Positions 9,737-19,182 of a stretch of 54,080 nt of DNA are shown piece by piece (positions within the stretch are counted from its first letter, which is position 1; each line of letters begins with the position of its first letter). Origin of the DNA: Sphingomonas echinoides ATCC 14820. Lineage in GTDB: Bacteria > Pseudomonadota > Alphaproteobacteria > Sphingomonadales > Sphingomonadaceae. Both the position numbers and the translations under genes were made by a program. Below the pieces are notes generated by a model that was given only the letters and a program-made list of their open reading frames with translations, did not search any database and was not told the origin of the DNA. The stretch lies in NCBI RefSeq assembly GCF_000241465.1, contig NZ_JH584235.1, positions 3,352,385 to 3,406,464 of the forward strand. Reading direction: 5' to 3'.

Positions 9737-10204
9737 TCGTCTGGACTAGGCCGGAGACGACAAAACAGCCTTTCCGGGTGCGGTTAATGGGCTCGTAGGC
9801 ATAGAATTGCCGGTCGGGCGGCAAAAACGTGCCGGTTGCTGCGCGCGAGCGGGGGTGCTAGGCATGAAACAGTTCCGGATCGCGGCCTAGTATCGACCGC
9901 GGCGAGGGCCATCTGGCCGCCCCTCATGTTCCTTGGGCGCGGCTCATCCAGGTTGACGTTCGCATGATGTATGTATTCCGCCCCTCGCACCGCCCGGTTT
10001 CCACCGGCGGGATCGCGAGCGCGCGGAATGCCCAAGGCCGGAAGGCGGGGCGTGCAGGGCGAACAGAGGCAGTTTTCGTAAACCACCATGTGTGCGAGCC
10101 AGGCGATCTTTTCGCCGGATCGGGCACTTTCATTGATCGCGCGCGGCCAGCGCCACGGCGCCTTGCGCCCTTTGGCTCTGTGCCGCGCGACCGGAGAATA
10201 ATAC
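9737..10204 (+). promoter_or_regulatory. Long leader/promoter region of rne
   Basis: 468 bases without a gene between divergent amiC and rne. A TTGACG at 9953-9958 followed 15 bases later by TATTCC is the best promoter-like pair for rne and would give a 5' UTR of more than 200 bases. The stretch 9995-10190 is GC-rich with several short complementary blocks (for example CCGGTTT/CCGGCGG near 9991-10010). The rne ATG is preceded by GGAG nine bases upstream. Long 5' UTRs that mediate autoregulation are known for enterobacterial rne; whether this leader does the same is inference. Confidence 0.45.
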
Positions 10205-13003
10205 ATGACCACGCGTATGCTGATCGACGCACGGCACCGGGAGGAAACCCGCGTTGCTGTCGTCAAGGGAAACCGAATCGAAGAGTTTGATTTCGAATCC
10301 GCCGAGCGCAAGCAGCTCAAAGGCAATATCTATCTGGCCAAGGTGACGCGCGTTGAGCCGTCGCTGCAGGCCGCGTTCATCGATTACGGTGGCAATCGTC
10401 ACGGGTTCCTCGCGTTCAGCGAAATCCACCCCGATTACTACCAGATCCCCAAGGAAGACCGCGACGCGCTGTTGCGCGAAGAGGCCGAGCATGCGGCGGA
10501 AGAAGCCGCGTTGCGCGCCCAGCAGGACGCCGAGGATGATCTGCACGATGACGAGCATGAAGATGACGGCTTCGAACGCGATTCGGATGCCGACGACGCG
10601 TCGATCGAGCGTTTCGACGATGATGGCGGTGCGGAACCCGACGTAGAAGTCGTCGCCGAGGGCGAAAGCCGTGGTGGCGAGGGCCGCGGGCGTCGCCGCA
10701 AGCGCACCGCATCGGACGATGCCGCCGATGATCTGCGCGAGCGTCGCACCAATTTGCGCCATCGCTACAAGATCCAGGACGTCATCCGCCGTCGCCAGGT
10801 GCTGCTCGTCCAGGTGGTGAAGGAAGAGCGCGGCAATAAGGGTGCTGCGCTGACGACCTATCTGTCGCTCGCCGGCCGGTATTGCGTGTTGATGCCCAAC
10901 ACCTCGCATGGCGGCGGGATCAGCCGCAAGATTTCGAACGCTGGCGACCGCAAGCGACTGAAGTCGATCATGGCCGACATGAAGCTGCCGCCCTCGATGG
11001 GCTGCATCGTGCGCACCGCCGGGCTGCAGCGCACCCGCGTCGAGATCAAGCGCGACTTCGATTATCTGGCGCGGCTGTGGGACGGGATCCGCGAGACGAC
11101 CTTGTCCTCCTCGGCCCCTGCTTTGGTCTATGGCGACAGCGACCTGATGAAGCGCGCGATCCGCGACATCTACAATCGCGACATCGACGAAGTGATCGTC
11201 GAGGGCGAGGATGGCTATCGCCACGCCAAGGACTTCATGAAGCTCCTGATGCCGAGCCATGCGCGCAAGGTGAAGCATTACAGCGACCCCGTGCCGCTGT
11301 TCCAGCGCGCGGGCGTCGAGGAGCAATTGTCGGCGATGTACCACCCGGTGGTGCAGCTCAAGTCGGGCGGTTATCTGGTCATCAACCCGACCGAGGCGCT
11401 GGTGTCGATCGACATCAACTCGGGCCGGTCGACGCGCGAGCATTCGATCGAGCAGACCGCGACCGCGACCAATCTCGAAGCTGCGGCGGAAATCGCACGC
11501 CAGTTGCGCTTGCGCGACATGGCGGGGCTGGTCGTGATCGACTTTATCGACATGGACAACAACTCCAACGTCCGCAAAGTCGAGAAGGCGATGAAGGAAG
11601 CGCTGAAGAACGATCGCGCGCGCATCCAGATCGGCCGCATCTCGTCCTTCGGTTTGATGGAAATGAGCCGCCAGCGCTTGCGCACCGGCGTGCTGGAAGC
11701 ATCGACCCGGCCGTGCCCGCATTGCGAGGGCAGCGGCTTCGTGCGCACCGCCTCTTCGTCGGGGCTGTCGGCATTGCGTCTGCTGGAAGACGAAGCCGCG
11801 CAGGGGCGCGGGTCGCAGCTGCTGCTGCGCGCCAGCCAGGAAGCGGCCTTCTATCTGCTCAACCGCAAGCGCGCGGAACTGGCCGAGATCGAGGAACGCT
11901 ATGGCGTGATGATCGAAGTCGCGCCCGATGGCGAGCAGGAAGGCGCGCGCATGTCGGTCGAAGTGTCCGGCCCGCCGCCCGCTTATACGCCGCGCTTCGA
12001 GGCTCCGATCCAGGAAATCGAGGAAGATTTCGTCGAGGACGAGATCGAAGACGAAATCGAGGATGAGGTCGAGGAAGAGGAGCAGCCGCGCGCTGCCCGC
12101 GAACCGCGCGAACGCGGCGAACGGCCCGAGCGAGCAGCAGCGGGCGAGGATGAGGGCGGTTCGCGCCGTCGTCGTCGCCGTCGCGGTCGTCGCGGTCGCA
12201 ACCGGCCCGAGGGTGAGGGTGCCGCCGAGGGCGAAACCGTCGTTGACGGCGCTGGCGACGAGGAAGCGTCGGAGCAGGATGCCGATCGCGAAGACGCCGA
12301 GGCCCCGGCCGCAGTGTCGTCCGAAGAGGGGGAAGGCAGCGAAGGCGGTCGTCGCCGTCGTGGCCGTCGCGGTCGCCGTGGCGGTCGTCGCAGCGAGGGC
12401 GAGCAGGCGGTCGCGGACGCCACTGATGGCGAGGCTCCGGTAGCCGAGGCAGCAGCGGTGGAAGCCGAGCCGGTCGCGGTCGAAGCGGACGCCGAGCCCG
12501 AGGTCGAGGCACCCAAGAAGGGCCGTCGTCGTCCGCGCGCCCGCGATGCCGCGCCAAAGGCCGCTGCGGTCGCGGAAGCCATGGTTGAAGCCGAGCCGGT
12601 TGCCGAACCCGCAAGCGAGGCCGAACCTGCCGCGAAGCCGAAGCGCGCCCGTCGCGCCAAGGCGAAGGCGGTTGAGGCAGTCGATTCGGCGGTGGAAGCG
12701 GCTCCGGCCGTGGACGCGCCGGTCGAGGACGCACCCAAGCCCAAGGCAAAGCGCACGCGCAAGCCCAAGGCGGCCGCCGTGGAAACCCCAGTGGTGGAAA
12801 CGCCGCCGGTGGAAGCAGCCCCGGTAGAAGCGGCCCCGGTAGCGCCGGTGGCCGCGCCTGAAGCCACCGCACCTGCTGCAACGCAGGACGGTCCTTCCGA
12901 CGAAGCACCCGCAAGCGAGACAGCACGCGGCGCGATCGATCCCGATCCGGGCGAAGCCGGCAGCCCGCGTCGCGGCTGGTGGCAGCGCACCTTCGGGGCG
13001 TGA
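10205..13003 (+). CDS. rne: Ribonuclease E
   Basis: Endoribonuclease of the RNA degradosome. The 932-residue protein has a split S1 domain (about 36-90 and 185-230), the 5' sensor region, the DNase I-like catalytic core with Asp403 (VSIDINSGR) and Asp446 (VVIDFIDMD) as magnesium ligands, and the zinc link CPHC (504-507). Inserted in the S1 domain at about residues 91-185 is an acidic then basic low-complexity block (DDLHDDEHEDDG followed by GRGRRRKR), typical of alphaproteobacterial RNase E. Residues from about 600 are a disordered tail alternating acidic Glu/Asp runs, Arg-rich RRRRRRRGRRGR blocks and Ala/Pro/Val/Glu repeats, which in relatives binds RNA and partner proteins. The tail ends WWQRTFGA. 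Strong terminator follows directly. Confidence 0.97.
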   Translation: MTTRMLIDARHREETRVAVVKGNRIEEFDFESAERKQLKGNIYLAKVTRVEPSLQAAFIDYGGNRHGFLAFSEIHPDYYQIPKEDRDALLREEAEHAAEEAALRAQQDAEDDLHDDEHEDDGFERDSDADDASIERFDDDGGAEPDVEVVAEGESRGGEGRGRRRKRTASDDAADDLRERRTNLRHRYKIQDVIRRRQVLLVQVVKEERGNKGAALTTYLSLAGRYCVLMPNTSHGGGISRKISNAGDRKRLKSIMADMKLPPSMGCIVRTAGLQRTRVEIKRDFDYLARLWDGIRETTLSSSAPALVYGDSDLMKRAIRDIYNRDIDEVIVEGEDGYRHAKDFMKLLMPSHARKVKHYSDPVPLFQRAGVEEQLSAMYHPVVQLKSGGYLVINPTEALVSIDINSGRSTREHSIEQTATATNLEAAAEIARQLRLRDMAGLVVIDFIDMDNNSNVRKVEKAMKEALKNDRARIQIGRISSFGLMEMSRQRLRTGVLEASTRPCPHCEGSGFVRTASSSGLSALRLLEDEAAQGRGSQLLLRASQEAAFYLLNRKRAELAEIEERYGVMIEVAPDGEQEGARMSVEVSGPPPAYTPRFEAPIQEIEEDFVEDEIEDEIEDEVEEEEQPRAAREPRERGERPERAAAGEDEGGSRRRRRRRGRRGRNRPEGEGAAEGETVVDGAGDEEASEQDADREDAEAPAAVSSEEGEGSEGGRRRRGRRGRRGGRRSEGEQAVADATDGEAPVAEAAAVEAEPVAVEADAEPEVEAPKKGRRRPRARDAAPKAAAVAEAMVEAEPVAEPASEAEPAAKPKRARRAKAKAVEAVDSAVEAAPAVDAPVEDAPKPKAKRTRKPKAAAVETPVVETPPVEAAPVEAAPVAPVAAPEATAPAATQDGPSDEAPASETARGAIDPDPGEAGSPRRGWWQRTFGA

Positions 13004-13008
13004 GAAAA

Positions 13009-13044
13009 CGACCGGCTCCTCGCACAGGTGCGAGGAGCCGGTCG
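13009..13044 (+). terminator. Terminator-like hairpin after rne
   Basis: A near-perfect 16-17 bp inverted repeat (CGACCGGCTCCTCGCA at 13009-13024 against its complement ending at 13044) with a very small loop starts five bases after the rne stop. It is followed by CTTACCTTA rather than a T-run, so it may stabilise the 3' end or act with weak termination. Confidence 0.75.
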
Positions 13045-13121
13045 CTTACCTTACCGCTCCGCCGCTTCACCGCACCGCAAGCGCGGTTGCCCCGACCCGA
13101 AAACTCGGCGATAGATCAGGC

Positions 13122-14477
13122 ATGAAGCGGCTCTTCGCGGGACTCGCGGCCTCCCTCCTGATTTGGGCGCAACCGGCTGCGGCGCAGTCGATCCTGCGCG
13201 ATGCCGAAACCGAAGCGATGTTCAACGATATGTCGCGGCCGCTGATCCTGGCGGCGGGCCTGTCGCCCAACAACGTGCGGGTCGTGTTGATCAACGATGA
13301 TTCGATCAACGCCTTCACCGCCGGCGGCCAGACGATTTATGTCAATTCGGGGCTGATCCAGGCGGCCGACAATGCCAACCAGGTGCAGGGCGTGATCGCG
13401 CATGAACTCGGCCATGTCGCCGATGGCCATGTCGTGTTGATCGGTGCGGGTGCCCGTCCGGCCATGGGCATCTCGATCCTCAGCATGGTGCTCGGCCTTG
13501 CGGCGATCGCGGCGGGCGCACCCGAGGCGGGGGCGGGCATTCTGTCGGCGGGCACGACGGCGGCGGAAGGAAAATTCCTGGCCTTCTCGCGCGTGCAGGA
13601 ATCGACAGCAGATGCGACCGGGGCCAAGTTCCTGCGCGAATCCGGCCTCAGCGGCAAAGGCATGCTGAGCTTCTTCAAGAAGCTGGCCAATGAAGAATAT
13701 GCCTATGGGTTGAAGAATATCGATCCGTTCGCGCAGAGCCATCCCTTGTCGGGCGAGCGCATCGCCAATTTGACCGCGGATGTGACCGCTTCGCCCTTTT
13801 ACAACGCCAAGCCCGACCTTGCGCTGGACGATCGTTTCAAGCGCGTGAAGGCGAAGTTGCTCGGCTATGTCGCCGACCCCAAGACCACGCTCAATGTCTA
13901 TCCCGAGGAAGACCAGAGCGTGTACGCGCATTATGCGCGCGCTTATGCTTGGCATAAGTCCGGCTATCCCGAAAAAGCCGATGCCGAGGCGGCGGCGTTG
14001 CTTAAAGCCGCCCCGCACGACCCGTATTTCCTCGAAATTCAGGGGCAGATTCTGCTCGAAGCGGGCAAGCCCCGGCAAGCGCTGACCCCGTTGCGCGAGG
14101 CAACCGACCTGTCGCGCAACGCGCCGCTGATCGCGACCACCTTCGGCCATGCGCTGATCGCCACCGAGGACAAGGCCAATTATCCCGAGGCGATCAAGGT
14201 GCTGCGCCAGGCGGTGGCGCGCGACGACGACAATCCCTTTGCCTGGTATCAATTGGGCACCGCCTATGAAGCCTCGGGCGACCAGCCGCGCGCCTTGCTC
14301 GCCACGGCCGAGCAAGCGAGCCTGACCGGCGATCACCGGACCGCCGCCTATAGCGCGCGCGGTGCGATGCAGGGGTTGCCGCCCAATAGCGTCGACTGGA
14401 TCCGCGCGCAGGACATTGCCCTCTCGGCGCAGAACGAGATGGACGACAACCCCAAGAAATATAAGAAGCGACGCTGA
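13122..14477 (+). CDS. M48 family zinc metalloprotease with TPR repeats (BepA-like)
   Basis: A periplasmic protease of the BepA/YfgC type, which in E. coli assists or clears outer-membrane proteins. The 451-residue protein has a signal peptide (to about AAAQS, residue 22), a Peptidase_M48 domain with HELGH (His94, Glu95, His98) and the third ligand Glu160 in QESTADATG, and from about residue 270 a TPR region (YAHYARAYAWHKSGYPEKA, PHDPYFLEIQGQILLEAGKP, NPFAWYQLGTAYEASGD). The C-terminus is Lys/Arg-rich. Its TGA overlaps the ATG of the next gene (TGATG), so it is coupled to the DsbA-like protein; both would handle envelope-protein folding. Confidence 0.93.
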   Translation: MKRLFAGLAASLLIWAQPAAAQSILRDAETEAMFNDMSRPLILAAGLSPNNVRVVLINDDSINAFTAGGQTIYVNSGLIQAADNANQVQGVIAHELGHVADGHVVLIGAGARPAMGISILSMVLGLAAIAAGAPEAGAGILSAGTTAAEGKFLAFSRVQESTADATGAKFLRESGLSGKGMLSFFKKLANEEYAYGLKNIDPFAQSHPLSGERIANLTADVTASPFYNAKPDLALDDRFKRVKAKLLGYVADPKTTLNVYPEEDQSVYAHYARAYAWHKSGYPEKADAEAAALLKAAPHDPYFLEIQGQILLEAGKPRQALTPLREATDLSRNAPLIATTFGHALIATEDKANYPEAIKVLRQAVARDDDNPFAWYQLGTAYEASGDQPRALLATAEQASLTGDHRTAAYSARGAMQGLPPNSVDWIRAQDIALSAQNEMDDNPKKYKKRR

Positions 14478-15202
14478 TGCGCCTGAGCTGGACTGTTTTT
14501 GCGACCGCGCTGATCGCGGCGCTCCTTGGCGCGGCGGCGTTTGCCGGGATCGAACGGGTGGTCCCAGCTGCGGCCGGGGAGCGCGCACGCGTCGAAGGCG
14601 TGGTGCATGACTATGTGCTGGCGCATCCCGAGATCATCCCGGAAGCGCTCGACCGGCTGCGCGACCGCGCCCATGCCGACACCATCGCCAGCAACCGCGA
14701 CGCGATCCTCAAACCGTTCGGCAGCGCCTGGGCCGGCAATCCGGCGGGCGATGTCACCCTGGTCGAATATTTCGATTATAATTGCGGTTATTGCCGGGCG
14801 AGCCTGCCCGCGATTGCGGCGTTGCTGAAGAGCGACCCCAAGATCCGCATCGTCTACCGCGAATTTCCGATCCTCGCGCAAAGCAGCGTCGATGCCGCGC
14901 GGATGAGCCTGGCCGCCGCCGACCAGGGCAAGTTCCAGCAATTCCACGATGCGCTCTATGCCGGCGGCCAAGTGTCGCCACAGAGCATCGCGGCAGCGGC
15001 AAAGGCTGCGGGCGTGGATCAGGCGCGCGCGGCGGCCTTTGCCCCCAAGGCGGACGCCGAAATCGCGCAAAATCAAACGATCGCGCGTGCGCTCGGGCTG
15101 ACCGGCACGCCAAGCTGGGTGATCGGCAGCAAGGTCGTCTCCTCCGCCTTGCCGCTGGACGAGTTGCAGAAAGCCGTCGCTGAGGCGCGCGCGGGGAAAT
15201 AA
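14477..15202 (+). CDS. DsbA-family thiol-disulfide oxidoreductase (ScsC/DsbG-like)
   Basis: A 241-residue exported thioredoxin-fold protein. Residues 1-24 form a signal peptide or anchor. Residues about 35-80 match the ScsC-type N-terminal helical region ([19 protein letters not shown]). The DsbA domain has the active site CGYC (Cys103, Cys106) after LVEYFDYN and the cis-proline loop TGTPSWVIG near the end. It probably oxidises or isomerises disulfides in the periplasm. The start ATG shares its A with the stop of the M48 protease. No DsbB/DsbD partner is in the window. Confidence 0.93.
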   Translation: MRLSWTVFATALIAALLGAAAFAGIERVVPAAAGERARVEGVVHDYVLAHPEIIPEALDRLRDRAHADTIASNRDAILKPFGSAWAGNPAGDVTLVEYFDYNCGYCRASLPAIAALLKSDPKIRIVYREFPILAQSSVDAARMSLAAADQGKFQQFHDALYAGGQVSPQSIAAAAKAAGVDQARAAAFAPKADAEIAQNQTIARALGLTGTPSWVIGSKVVSSALPLDELQKAVAEARAGK

Positions 15203-15263
15203 CCGCCGACCGCTTGTTGCAGCGCAACCGGCCCCTTACCTAGCGCGCAGGAACGGGGGCTTC

Positions 15264-16190
<927 letters not shown>

Positions 16191-16210
16191 GCGACCCAGT
16201 AGACGTGTTT

Positions 16211-16299
16211 TCCGTTCGTGCTGAGCCTGTCGAAGCACCGCTCGCCACCAGCGCGACGCGTGTTGGTGGCAGCCCTTCGACAAGCTCAGGGCGAACGGG
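16211..16299. repeat. Nested palindromic repeat (family A) between the two ABC genes
   Basis: Two inverted arms, 16212-16238 (core CTGAGCCTGTCGAAG) and 16273-16298 (core CTTCGACAAGCTCAG), enclose a second inverted repeat (GCCACCA ... TGGTGGC). The RNA could form one long hairpin. Similar short palindromes with the CTGAGC.TGTCGAAG core recur in many proteobacterial genomes. It lies between the stop of the ATPase and the start of the permease, so it may set the ratio of the two products. Confidence 0.85.
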
Positions 16300-16317
16300 T
16301 GTGGGGAGGGCGTGGGC

Positions 16318-17106
16318 ATGAGCACGTCCACGCACGCCCCCGCGATCAATCTCCACGGCATCTGGGCGATCTATCGCTTCGAGATGGCGCGCGCGCTGCG
16401 GACCTTGTGGCAGAGCCTGGTCACCCCGGTCATCACCACCTCGCTCTATTTCGTCGTGTTCGGCGGCGCGATCGGCTCCAAGATCAGCACGGTCGGGGGC
16501 GTTGGCTATGGCAGTTTCATCGTGCCCGGCCTCATCATGCTGTCGCTGCTGACGCAGAGCATCTCCAATGCCTCGATCGGCATCTATTTCCCCAAATTCA
16601 CCGGCACGGTGTTCGAGTTGTTGTCGGCCCCGGTGTCGGCGATGGAGATGGTGGTCGGCTATGTCGGCGCGGCGGCGACCAAGTCGATCGTGCTCGGCCT
16701 CATCATCCTGGCCACGGCGGCCTTGTTCGTGCCGCTGCAGATCGTCCACCCCTTTGCGATGCTCGCCTTTCTGGTGCTGACCAGCGTGGCGTTCAGCCTG
16801 TTTGGCTTCATCATCGGGGTGTGGGCCAAGGGGTTCGAGCAGCTATCATTCGTGCCCGCCTTGCTGATCACCCCGCTCACCTTCCTCGGCGGGGCGTTCT
16901 ACTCGATCGACATGCTGCCACAGCCGTGGCGCACGGTCAGCCTGTTCAACCCGGTGGTGTATCTGGTCAGCGGCTTTCGCTGGGCGTTCTTCGACAAAGG
17001 CGATGTGTCGGTGGGCGTGAGCCTCGGCGTGACGGCGGTGTTCCTGCTCGCCTGTCTCGGCGTGATCTCGTGGATCTTCAAGACCGGCTGGCGGATGAAG
17101 AACTGA
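16318..17106 (+). CDS. ABC-2 type exporter, permease subunit
   Basis: A 262-residue integral membrane protein with about six hydrophobic segments and the ABC-2 signature region [20 protein letters not shown] followed by [14 protein letters not shown], as in YadH. ATG at 16318 is preferred over the in-frame GTG at 16312 because GGGGAGGG lies the right distance upstream. It pairs with the ATPase 128 bases upstream across the palindromic element. Confidence 0.94.
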   Translation: MSTSTHAPAINLHGIWAIYRFEMARALRTLWQSLVTPVITTSLYFVVFGGAIGSKISTVGGVGYGSFIVPGLIMLSLLTQSISNASIGIYFPKFTGTVFELLSAPVSAMEMVVGYVGAAATKSIVLGLIILATAALFVPLQIVHPFAMLAFLVLTSVAFSLFGFIIGVWAKGFEQLSFVPALLITPLTFLGGAFYSIDMLPQPWRTVSLFNPVVYLVSGFRWAFFDKGDVSVGVSLGVTAVFLLACLGVISWIFKTGWRMKN

Positions 17107-17206
17107 CCGCGCGAATGATCCCGGACGGAACAATGCGGCGGGCGCTGCGCTAACCCCGCAGCGGGCACGCTCGTCGTGCCTGTTTCCAAATCTTTCGGAG
17201 ACAATG

Positions 17207-18268
17207 ATGACCAAGACGGCATTGGTAGTGGGCGCGAGCGGGATTGTCGGCAGCGCGACGGCGACCTTGCTGGTCGATCATGGCTGGCGCGTACACGGCC
17301 TCGCGCGGCGTCCAACACGGCAGGACGGCGTACTCCCGGTTGTGGCCGACCTGCAGGATGCGGCCGCGACGCAGGCGGCACTGGCCGATCTGAGCCCCGA
17401 TGCGGTGTTCATCACCACTTGGCTGCGGCAGGATAGCGAGGCCGAGAACATCCGCGTCAACGCCGCGATGGTGCGCCATCTGCTGGATGCGCTGCGCGGT
17501 GCCACCGGGCCGCGCCACGTCGCCTTGGTCACTGGGCTCAAACATTATCTCGGGCCGTTCGAGGCCTATGGCAAAGGCGCGCTGCCGCAGACGCCGTTCC
17601 GCGAGGAGCAGGGGCGGCTCGACGTCGACAATTTCTATTATGCGCAGGAAGACGAAGTGTTCGCCGCCGCCGCGCGCGACGGCTTCACCTGGAGCGTGCA
17701 TCGCCCGCATACGGTGATCGGCAAGGCCGTCGGCAATGCCATGAACATGGGCACGACGCTGGCGGTCTATGCGACGCTGTGTCGTGAACTCGGGCGACCG
17801 TTCCGCTTTCCGGGTTCCGCGACGCAATGGAACTCGCTGACCGACATGACCGACGCCCGCCAGCTCGCGCGGCAATTGCTGTGGGCGGCGGAGACCCCGG
17901 CGGCGGCCAATCAGGACTTCAACATCGTCAATGGCGACGTCTTCCGCTGGAGCTGGATGTGGGCGCGGATCGCGGAATGGTTCGGTCTCGAACCTGCGCC
18001 GTTCGATGGCACGGTGCTGCCGCTGGAACAGCAAATGGCGGACGATGCGGCGGTGTGGCGCAGCATTGCGGAGCGCGATGGGCTGGCCGAACCCGATCTG
18101 GCGCGGCTGGCTTCCCCCTGGCATAGCGATGCCGATCTCGGGCGGCCGATCGAAGTCGTCACCGACATGTCGAAGAGCCGACGAATGGGGTTTCTGGTCT
18201 ATCAGCCGACCGACGACGCGTTCTTCGACCTGTTCCGCGAGTTGCGCGCGGAGCGGTTGATTCCGTGA
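17207..18268 (+). CDS. PRISE-type NAD(P)H-dependent enone reductase (atypical SDR)
   Basis: A 353-residue short-chain dehydrogenase-like protein. It has a Rossmann glycine motif GASGIVG near the N-terminus, TGLKHY with the catalytic Lys (about 112) and NFYYAQED with the catalytic Tyr (about 145). Those two motifs define the progesterone 5-beta-reductase/iridoid synthase (PRISE) family, which reduces activated C=C bonds with NADPH. Downstream segments WSVHRPHTVIG, ATQWNSLTDMTDARQLA and FNIVNGDVFRWSWMW are also typical. Substrate is unknown. The GGAGACA fits either of two adjacent ATGs (17204, 17207); the second has the better spacing. It runs convergently towards the restriction-modification genes. 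Confidence 0.92.
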   Translation: MTKTALVVGASGIVGSATATLLVDHGWRVHGLARRPTRQDGVLPVVADLQDAAATQAALADLSPDAVFITTWLRQDSEAENIRVNAAMVRHLLDALRGATGPRHVALVTGLKHYLGPFEAYGKGALPQTPFREEQGRLDVDNFYYAQEDEVFAAAARDGFTWSVHRPHTVIGKAVGNAMNMGTTLAVYATLCRELGRPFRFPGSATQWNSLTDMTDARQLARQLLWAAETPAAANQDFNIVNGDVFRWSWMWARIAEWFGLEPAPFDGTVLPLEQQMADDAAVWRSIAERDGLAEPDLARLASPWHSDADLGRPIEVVTDMSKSRRMGFLVYQPTDDAFFDLFRELRAERLIP

Positions 18269-18291
18269 GGGCGGCGCGGGAAGCGCGCAAG

Positions 18292-19182
18292 CTAATCGAT
18301 ATGTCCAGCAGCTTTCAGGATGCGATAGTGGTCGTCGGATTTCGAATGAACGGACAGAAATTCTCGAAATCCGAACCGTAAGCCCAGTTGGTGCATCAGC
18401 GCGCGATCGGTCTCCGAATAGAGAATTGCGATTCCTTTAGGGGCGAGCAGGTCGCGGGCACCACCATTTCGGCGGATACGCTTCATAAAGTCATCTTGCT
18501 GGGCAACTGCGGCAATCTGGACTCGCGAAATGGCGATTTCCTGATAGCGCTCGAACAGGGTTGCCAGGCGCTGTGTGCCGCCTTTCATAGCCATGATCTC
18601 GTGACGGTCCTCGGCGGAAACGATCGACCAGAAATTGCGGGTGTAGGTAAAATCCTGGACCAGCCACCAGATGTGGGCGCGGTTGGCGGCTGTAATAGTC
18701 TTTTTCGCGTCGCGATTGTCGCCTGCGCTGAGGTACTCCGCGCGGGCGCGCACAAGGCCGACTGCGCATTTGGCGTCGTGTTCATTGACTCGCAACAGGA
18801 TGCAGAATTGGTCGATCGCTTCAGGTGGGATCATCCAGCCATGGCCGACTGTGGTCGATTTCACATCGACTTCACGGCCACCGATCAGCAAATCTAACCG
18901 CAGGCCACGTGGCACCTGCAGCCAATCCCGCAGCAGGATTTCAAACTTCGTACCGAGATAGGTCTTTTCCGTTTTCTCGAGATCCGAAAAGAAGAAGCGT
19001 CCGCTGCGCGCGGTGTCGATCACCTCGTCAATCGCTGAGCGAAAGAAGCTTCTCAGCTTTTCCTCCAGCAAGCCCTGTCCACCTACCGCGAGCAGCAGGT
19101 CCGCCTCCAGCGCCGTCAATTCGGTGAAGTCGGGATGGCTAGGATCAAGTGGCCTGCGGGTTGAGCCGGTCACTCCTGTCAT
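18292..19182 (-). CDS. NaeI-type restriction endonuclease
   Basis: A 296-residue protein resembling NaeI along its nuclease domain. The stretch GTKFEILLRDWL ... LRLDLLIGGREVDVKS carries Glu81, Asp97, Asp106 and Lys108; these have the same spacing as the published NaeI active site (Glu70, Asp86, Asp95, Lys97). The following GHGWMIPPEAIDQF and GLVRARAEYLSAG.NRDAKKTI segments also match the family. NaeI is a type IIE enzyme cutting GCCGGC and needing a second site as effector; its C-terminal half holds the effector domain, and a similar-sized C-terminal half (about 170-296) is present here. Its ATG overlaps the methyltransferase stop (ATGA, four bases), so the methylase is made first. Recognition of GCCGGC is predicted, not shown. 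Confidence 0.88.
   Translation of the reverse strand: MTGVTGSTRRPLDPSHPDFTELTALEADLLLAVGGQGLLEEKLRSFFRSAIDEVIDTARSGRFFFSDLEKTEKTYLGTKFEILLRDWLQVPRGLRLDLLIGGREVDVKSTTVGHGWMIPPEAIDQFCILLRVNEHDAKCAVGLVRARAEYLSAGDNRDAKKTITAANRAHIWWLVQDFTYTRNFWSIVSAEDRHEIMAMKGGTQRLATLFERYQEIAISRVQIAAVAQQDDFMKRIRRNGGARDLLAPKGIAILYSETDRALMHQLGLRFGFREFLSVHSKSDDHYRILKAAGHID

Noticed and set aside
10130..13070. Two long minus-strand frames (about 530 and 400 residues) opposite rne
   Set aside because: Antisense shadows of the Arg/Glu/Ala-rich rne coding sequence; low-complexity His/Arg/Pro products without domains.
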